Source: Pedobacter chinensis
Lineage (GTDB): Bacteria > Bacteroidota > Bacteroidia > Sphingobacteriales > Sphingobacteriaceae
Reading direction: 5' to 3'
Assembly: GCF_003339865.1 (NCBI RefSeq)
Contig: NZ_QPKV01000003.1
Span: 62,001-126,000, forward strand
Length of the DNA stretch: 64,000 nucleotides
The notes under the pieces are model-generated. The model was not told the DNA's origin. It ran no database searches and saw only the letters and a program-made list of their open reading frames with translations. Each line of letters begins with the position of its first letter. Positions within the stretch are counted from its first letter, which is position 1. Made by a program: the position numbers and the translations under genes. Of this stretch, positions 61,279 to 64,000 are shown piece by piece.

Positions 61279-61848
61279 ATGTATAGTGCCCTTTATAACC
61301 ACATTAATAGATTTATAGATTTGAGTAATGATGAGCAGGAAATTCTTGCTTCATTGCTCAAATCTTTTTCATTTAAAAAAAAAGCTTTTTTGCACGAGGC
61401 AGGAGAAACCTGCAGGGCAAATTATTTTGTGGTAAAAGGGTGTTTAAGACTTTACTTTATCGATATCAAAGGGGCGGAACAAACCACGCAGTTTGCGATT
61501 GAAAACTGGTGGATATCAGATTTAACCAGTTTTATATTCCAAAAACCCTCCGATTTTTATATTCAGGCAGCCGAAGCAACAGAAGTCATCATTATCGAGC
61601 GCCGCAATTATGATGAATTGTTTGAGCAATTGCCCAAAATGGAAAAATATTTCAGACTGATTTTTCAAAAATTGCATCAGGCTTCACAAATGCGAATCAA
61701 ATATCTTTACAGCCAAACTGCTGAAGAAAGATATACCAGCTTCAATAGTTTATTCCCTGAGTTTGTGCAACGTGTGCCACAGTATATGTTAGCTTCTTAC
61801 CTGGGTTTTACACCAGAGTTTTTGAGTAAAATACGGGCGAAAAAATAG
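61279..61848 (+). CDS. Crp/Fnr-family transcriptional regulator
   Basis: 189 residues with a cyclic-nucleotide-binding beta-roll (about 28-115: FKKKAFLHEAGETCRANYFVVKGCLRLYF; WWISDLTSFIFQKPSDFYIQA) and a short C-terminal helix-turn-helix region (AEERYTSFNSLFPEFVQRVPQYMLASYLGFTPEFLSKIRAKK). The roll lacks the arginine/serine set for cAMP, normal for this Bacteroidota subgroup. Next to an AhpD-like gene 178 bases downstream, an arrangement consistent with redox or stress control; this is inference. Confidence 0.9.
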   Translation: MYSALYNHINRFIDLSNDEQEILASLLKSFSFKKKAFLHEAGETCRANYFVVKGCLRLYFIDIKGAEQTTQFAIENWWISDLTSFIFQKPSDFYIQAAEATEVIIIERRNYDELFEQLPKMEKYFRLIFQKLHQASQMRIKYLYSQTAEERYTSFNSLFPEFVQRVPQYMLASYLGFTPEFLSKIRAKK

Positions 61849-62025
61849 TTAATTACAAAAAACGCGGAGATAAAAGCTGAAAAATAGAACGGAAAATTGA
61901 GCCTCCGCTTCGTTTTCTTTGCACAAAATGTAGTGCCTTTTCCATTAAACCTCATTTCTTAAACTAGATTAAGTTTTTTGATGATTTAGATGAAGAACTT
62001 TACATCGTAATCAAAATAAAAAAAA

Positions 62026-62460
62026 ATGGAAAACAGAATTGACATCCAAAAGGCGGAACCAGCTGCCTATCAAGCCATGTTTGGTTTAGAAAAATATTTA
62101 TCAACCAGCAAAGTAAACCCAATTCTTTTAGAGCTAATCAAAATGCGTGCTTCGCAAATTAATGGTTGTGCTTTTTGCTTAAATATGCACGCCGCAGATG
62201 CCCGTAAAATTGGCGAAACGGAACAACGTTTGTACCTTTTAAATGCGTGGAGAGAAACCACCTTGTTTACCAAGGAAGAAAAAGCTGTTTTAGCCTTAAC
62301 GGAAGAGGTAACACTCATCAGCAACCATGTTTCTGATGAAACGTATAATAGCGCTGCAAGTTTTTTTGATGAGCAAACACTATCGCAAATCATTATGGCA
62401 ATTGTAACCATTAACGCCTGGAACAGAATAGCAATTACTTCAAAATTGATCGTTGGATAA
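62026..62460 (+). CDS. AhpD/carboxymuconolactone decarboxylase-family protein
   Basis: 144 residues with the AhpD-like fold: PILLELIKMRASQINGCAFCLNMHAADARKIG contains the CxxC and downstream His of the alkylhydroperoxidase core (GCAFCLNMH), followed by WRETTLFTKEEKAVLALTE and a C-terminal helical part. Likely a peroxidase-associated or redox protein. Complete length for the short family. Neighbour of the Crp-type regulator. Confidence 0.93.
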   Translation: MENRIDIQKAEPAAYQAMFGLEKYLSTSKVNPILLELIKMRASQINGCAFCLNMHAADARKIGETEQRLYLLNAWRETTLFTKEEKAVLALTEEVTLISNHVSDETYNSAASFFDEQTLSQIIMAIVTINAWNRIAITSKLIVG

Positions 62461-62664
62461 CCAATTAACAGCAAGAAATCGAGTTCTATTACACCCTGGT
62501 TTCTTGCTGATTTACATTTATTTATTCTTTTAACCCTTCTTAAAACCAACCGGCCACTTGTTTTGCTCTCCGGTTGGAAATAAGATAAATTTTAACAGGT
62601 AATTCGCATCAGGTACTGTTGTGTGGGTACATTTCAATTGTACTCATGCTTATTTCATGCCGCT

Positions 62665-62697
62665 GATTACGCAGATAAAAATAAAATTTGCGTAATC
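62665..62697. repeat. GATTACGCAGAT inverted repeat
   Basis: GATTACGCAGAT (62665-62676) and ATTTGCGTAATC (62686-62697) pair with one G-U around a 9-base loop. Part of the 700-base gap before the GH43 gene. Confidence 0.65.
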
Positions 62698-62719
62698 TTC
62701 TTAAACCTGCGGGATATTT

Positions 62720-62878
62720 TTTCTTTAAAATTTGAGTTTTGGGCCTAATCCGTTATTGCGAGGCACGAAGCAAGCTTGAATACTTTTGAAATATAAACCA
62801 GCAATGAAAAATCCTGCAACTATCGCTGGTTATATAACCCCCTCTTTAAGATTGCTTCGTGCCTCGCAATGACGAGAG
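62720..62878. repeat. REP-like element with GAGGCACGAAGCAA / TTGCTTCGTGCCTC arms
   Basis: CGTTATTGCGAGGCACGAAGCAA-type left arm at 62751-62773 (shown truncated to its core GAGGCACGAAGCAA) and right arm TTGCTTCGTGCCTCGCAATG at 62852-62871. The flank TTTTGGGCC(T)TAATCC is shared with the element near 17344. About 80 bases of unrelated sequence lie between the arms. Confidence 0.8.
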
Positions 62879-62950
62879 TTTTATATGATTTAGCAATTAA
62901 ATAATTGATCATCTATATAGAACATCCAAAACTCAGGTTAAGTTAAAATC

Positions 62951-63127
62951 ATGATTAACAATAAACCACAAAACACATCAATGGTAGGTACGAAGAATCT
63001 TAACCCTGACAGCGATTGTCTTAATTTAATAACATTGGGTTCCCATCTGCGTGGAAATAACGAAAACAAACATTACCAGAAATATTGTGTCCATACGGTA
63101 GCATCGGACGGAAATGATGATGCTTAA
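62951..63127 (+). CDS. Short open frame of doubtful coding status (58 codons)
   Basis: ATG to stop, reading MINNKPQNTSMVGTKNLNPD... and ending ASDGNDDA. The middle (ITLGSHLRGNNEN) is the translation of a TTCCCATCTGCGTGG-type repeat word common in dispersed elements, so this is probably not a gene. No conserved family was recognised. It fills most of the remaining gap before the GH43 gene. Confidence 0.2.
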   Translation: MINNKPQNTSMVGTKNLNPDSDCLNLITLGSHLRGNNENKHYQKYCVHTVASDGNDDA

Positions 63128-63159
63128 ATAGTTAAAATAAGTTTTCGCCTTGATTTAAG

Positions 63160-64000
63160 TTATTTATCCACCCTGAACCAATCATATTCAGCAATACCTG
63201 AATCATTTGTCTGTGTATCTCTTACAGCAAACAAACCAACTTTCGCTCCAATCCATTGCCCTGCTGCAGCTTGAAATTCATCACCAACGTTAGTAAAGTT
63301 CGTTCCATCTTCACTATAACTAAACTGGCATTTCGCTCCATTGGAAACCTTAACCCTTAATAGAACCATTGCCGATTTAAGTTTTGTAATCTCCTTTTCG
63401 TTCTCTGACTTTCCTTTATCTGCGTTCTGACAAATGCCATAAACCAGATACAAGCCATCTTTTTTACTCTTGATGCTGATTTGGGCGTAACTTCTTCCCA
63501 TGATGACCAAACCCGTTTTTTCATTCTCCAGTTTTGGATTTGGCTTAAAATTCACTTTTGTGGTTATCCTAAATTCATCAGATGGAAATTTTTGCATTAA
63601 TAGATTGGGTACATCCCAAAGATTTTTAGCCTCATCAGAAATTTTTGCAGTATAAAGTTTTAAAATGCCATTATTTGCATCTGTAAATAACCAGGTTGGT
63701 TGTGGATTTGCTTGCCATTGCCATTGTAGACCTAACTGCACCGAATCAAATTCATCGCTTTCCACTGGTGTTTCTATAGCATAAATTTTGCCAACATTGG
63801 GCTTTTTGTAAATCATAACTGGTTCGCCGGTTCCATCTCCATCTTTATCTGTTCCAATAACAGGCCAATTGTTGATCCATTTCATTGGTTGTAAATGAAC
63901 AACTCTTCCATACGCATCTTTATCCTGAAAGTGAAGAAACCAATCTTCGCCAGGTTGAGTGGTTACCCAGGCGCCCTGATGAGGACCATTTACCGGAGAT
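63160..64000 (-). CDS. Glycoside hydrolase family 43 enzyme, C-terminal part (partial)
   Basis: The frame remains open to the window end, so only about 279 C-terminal residues are seen. The part next to the edge reads GPHQGAWVTTQPGEDWFLHF, then AYGRVVHLQPMKWINNWPVIG, the end of a GH43 five-bladed propeller of the beta-xylosidase/arabinofuranosidase type. Residues after about 85 form the C-terminal beta-sandwich (GLQWQWQANPQPTWLF; TGLVIMGRSYAQISIKSKKDG) common in these enzymes. Catalytic acids of the N-terminal propeller lie outside. A partner in hemicellulose or pectin side-chain breakdown is likely, given the xylose operon and pectin locus. Confidence 0.88.
   Translation of the reverse strand, partial: SPVNGPHQGAWVTTQPGEDWFLHFQDKDAYGRVVHLQPMKWINNWPVIGTDKDGDGTGEPVMIYKKPNVGKIYAIETPVESDEFDSVQLGLQWQWQANPQPTWLFTDANNGILKLYTAKISDEAKNLWDVPNLLMQKFPSDEFRITTKVNFKPNPKLENEKTGLVIMGRSYAQISIKSKKDGLYLVYGICQNADKGKSENEKEITKLKSAMVLLRVKVSNGAKCQFSYSEDGTNFTNVGDEFQAAAGQWIGAKVGLFAVRDTQTNDSGIAEYDWFRVDK

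Noticed and set aside
1..64000. CRISPR arrays, tRNA and rRNA genes, prophage or integrative element boundaries
   Set aside because: No regular spacer-repeat pattern, cloverleaf or conserved rRNA sequence, and no integrase, phage or conjugation genes were recognised; repeats seen are dispersed palindromes.

Overview
The window is chromosomal DNA from a member of the Bacteroidota, most likely a Sphingobacteriaceae species close to Pedobacter. This is inferred from a SusC/SusD pair, gliding-motility lipoproteins GldH and GldD, several TonB-linked and OMP-type beta-barrels, GLPGLI, DUF3078, DUF5916 and head-GIN proteins, AT-rich DNA, and promoters resembling the Bacteroidetes -33 TTTG / -7 TAnnTTTG type with few Shine-Dalgarno sequences. 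No rRNA, tRNA, CRISPR array, prophage or intact insertion sequence was seen.

Layout. 1-7.1 kb: the 3' end of murF, a TonB-dependent receptor, and the minus-strand cluster holB-ricT-gldH. 7.7-15.3 kb, plus strand: an outer-membrane barrel protein, ruvX, an O-methyltransferase, two tandem glucosaminidase-LysM peptidoglycan hydrolases (the first preceded by a 134-bp duplication), a regulatory-domain protein coupled to a 107-residue HEXXH membrane protein, and a DUF3078 protein. 15.3-17.1 kb: a siderophore-interacting flavoprotein divergent from an AraC regulator with a clear repeat operator. 17.4-23.4 kb: a DUF5916 protein, ffh and comM/yifB. 23.6-33.3 kb: a pectin-directed polysaccharide utilization locus (acetylesterase, pectinesterase, beta-helix lipoprotein, SusD, SusC) with a divergent LacI regulator. 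33.4-39.1 kb: rlmI-like methyltransferase, GNAT, a degenerate thiamine-pyrophosphokinase-like protein, thiE, small envelope proteins, superoxide dismutase, tadA and csaA. 39.3-44.0 kb: xylose operon (xylB, xylA, Na+/sugar symporter) behind a strong LacI-type palindrome. 44.2-51.5 kb: VOC protein, NlpE-like lipoprotein, LolE-type permease, MBL hydrolase, gldD, aroE, ComA-like phosphosulfolactate synthase, TPR protein and an NTF2-like protein. 51.7-64 kb: M1 peptidase, ALDH7-type dehydrogenase, a broken REP-associated transposase with cognate palindromes, head-GIN protein, OMP barrel plus GLPGLI pair, Crp-type regulator, AhpD-like protein, and the C-terminal part of a GH43 glycosidase running off the end.

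The carbon-acquisition genes form a plant cell-wall theme: pectin de-esterification, xylose uptake and catabolism, and a GH43 enzyme likely to release xylose or arabinose. The most unusual structures are the RAYT locus (gene split by a third copy of a 7-bp unit and flanked by its palindromes), the recent 134-bp duplication spanning a gene start, promoter boxes only 4-7 nt from start codons that suggest leaderless mRNAs, the AraC and LacI operator architectures, and several families of dispersed REP-like inverted repeats in intergenic DNA.
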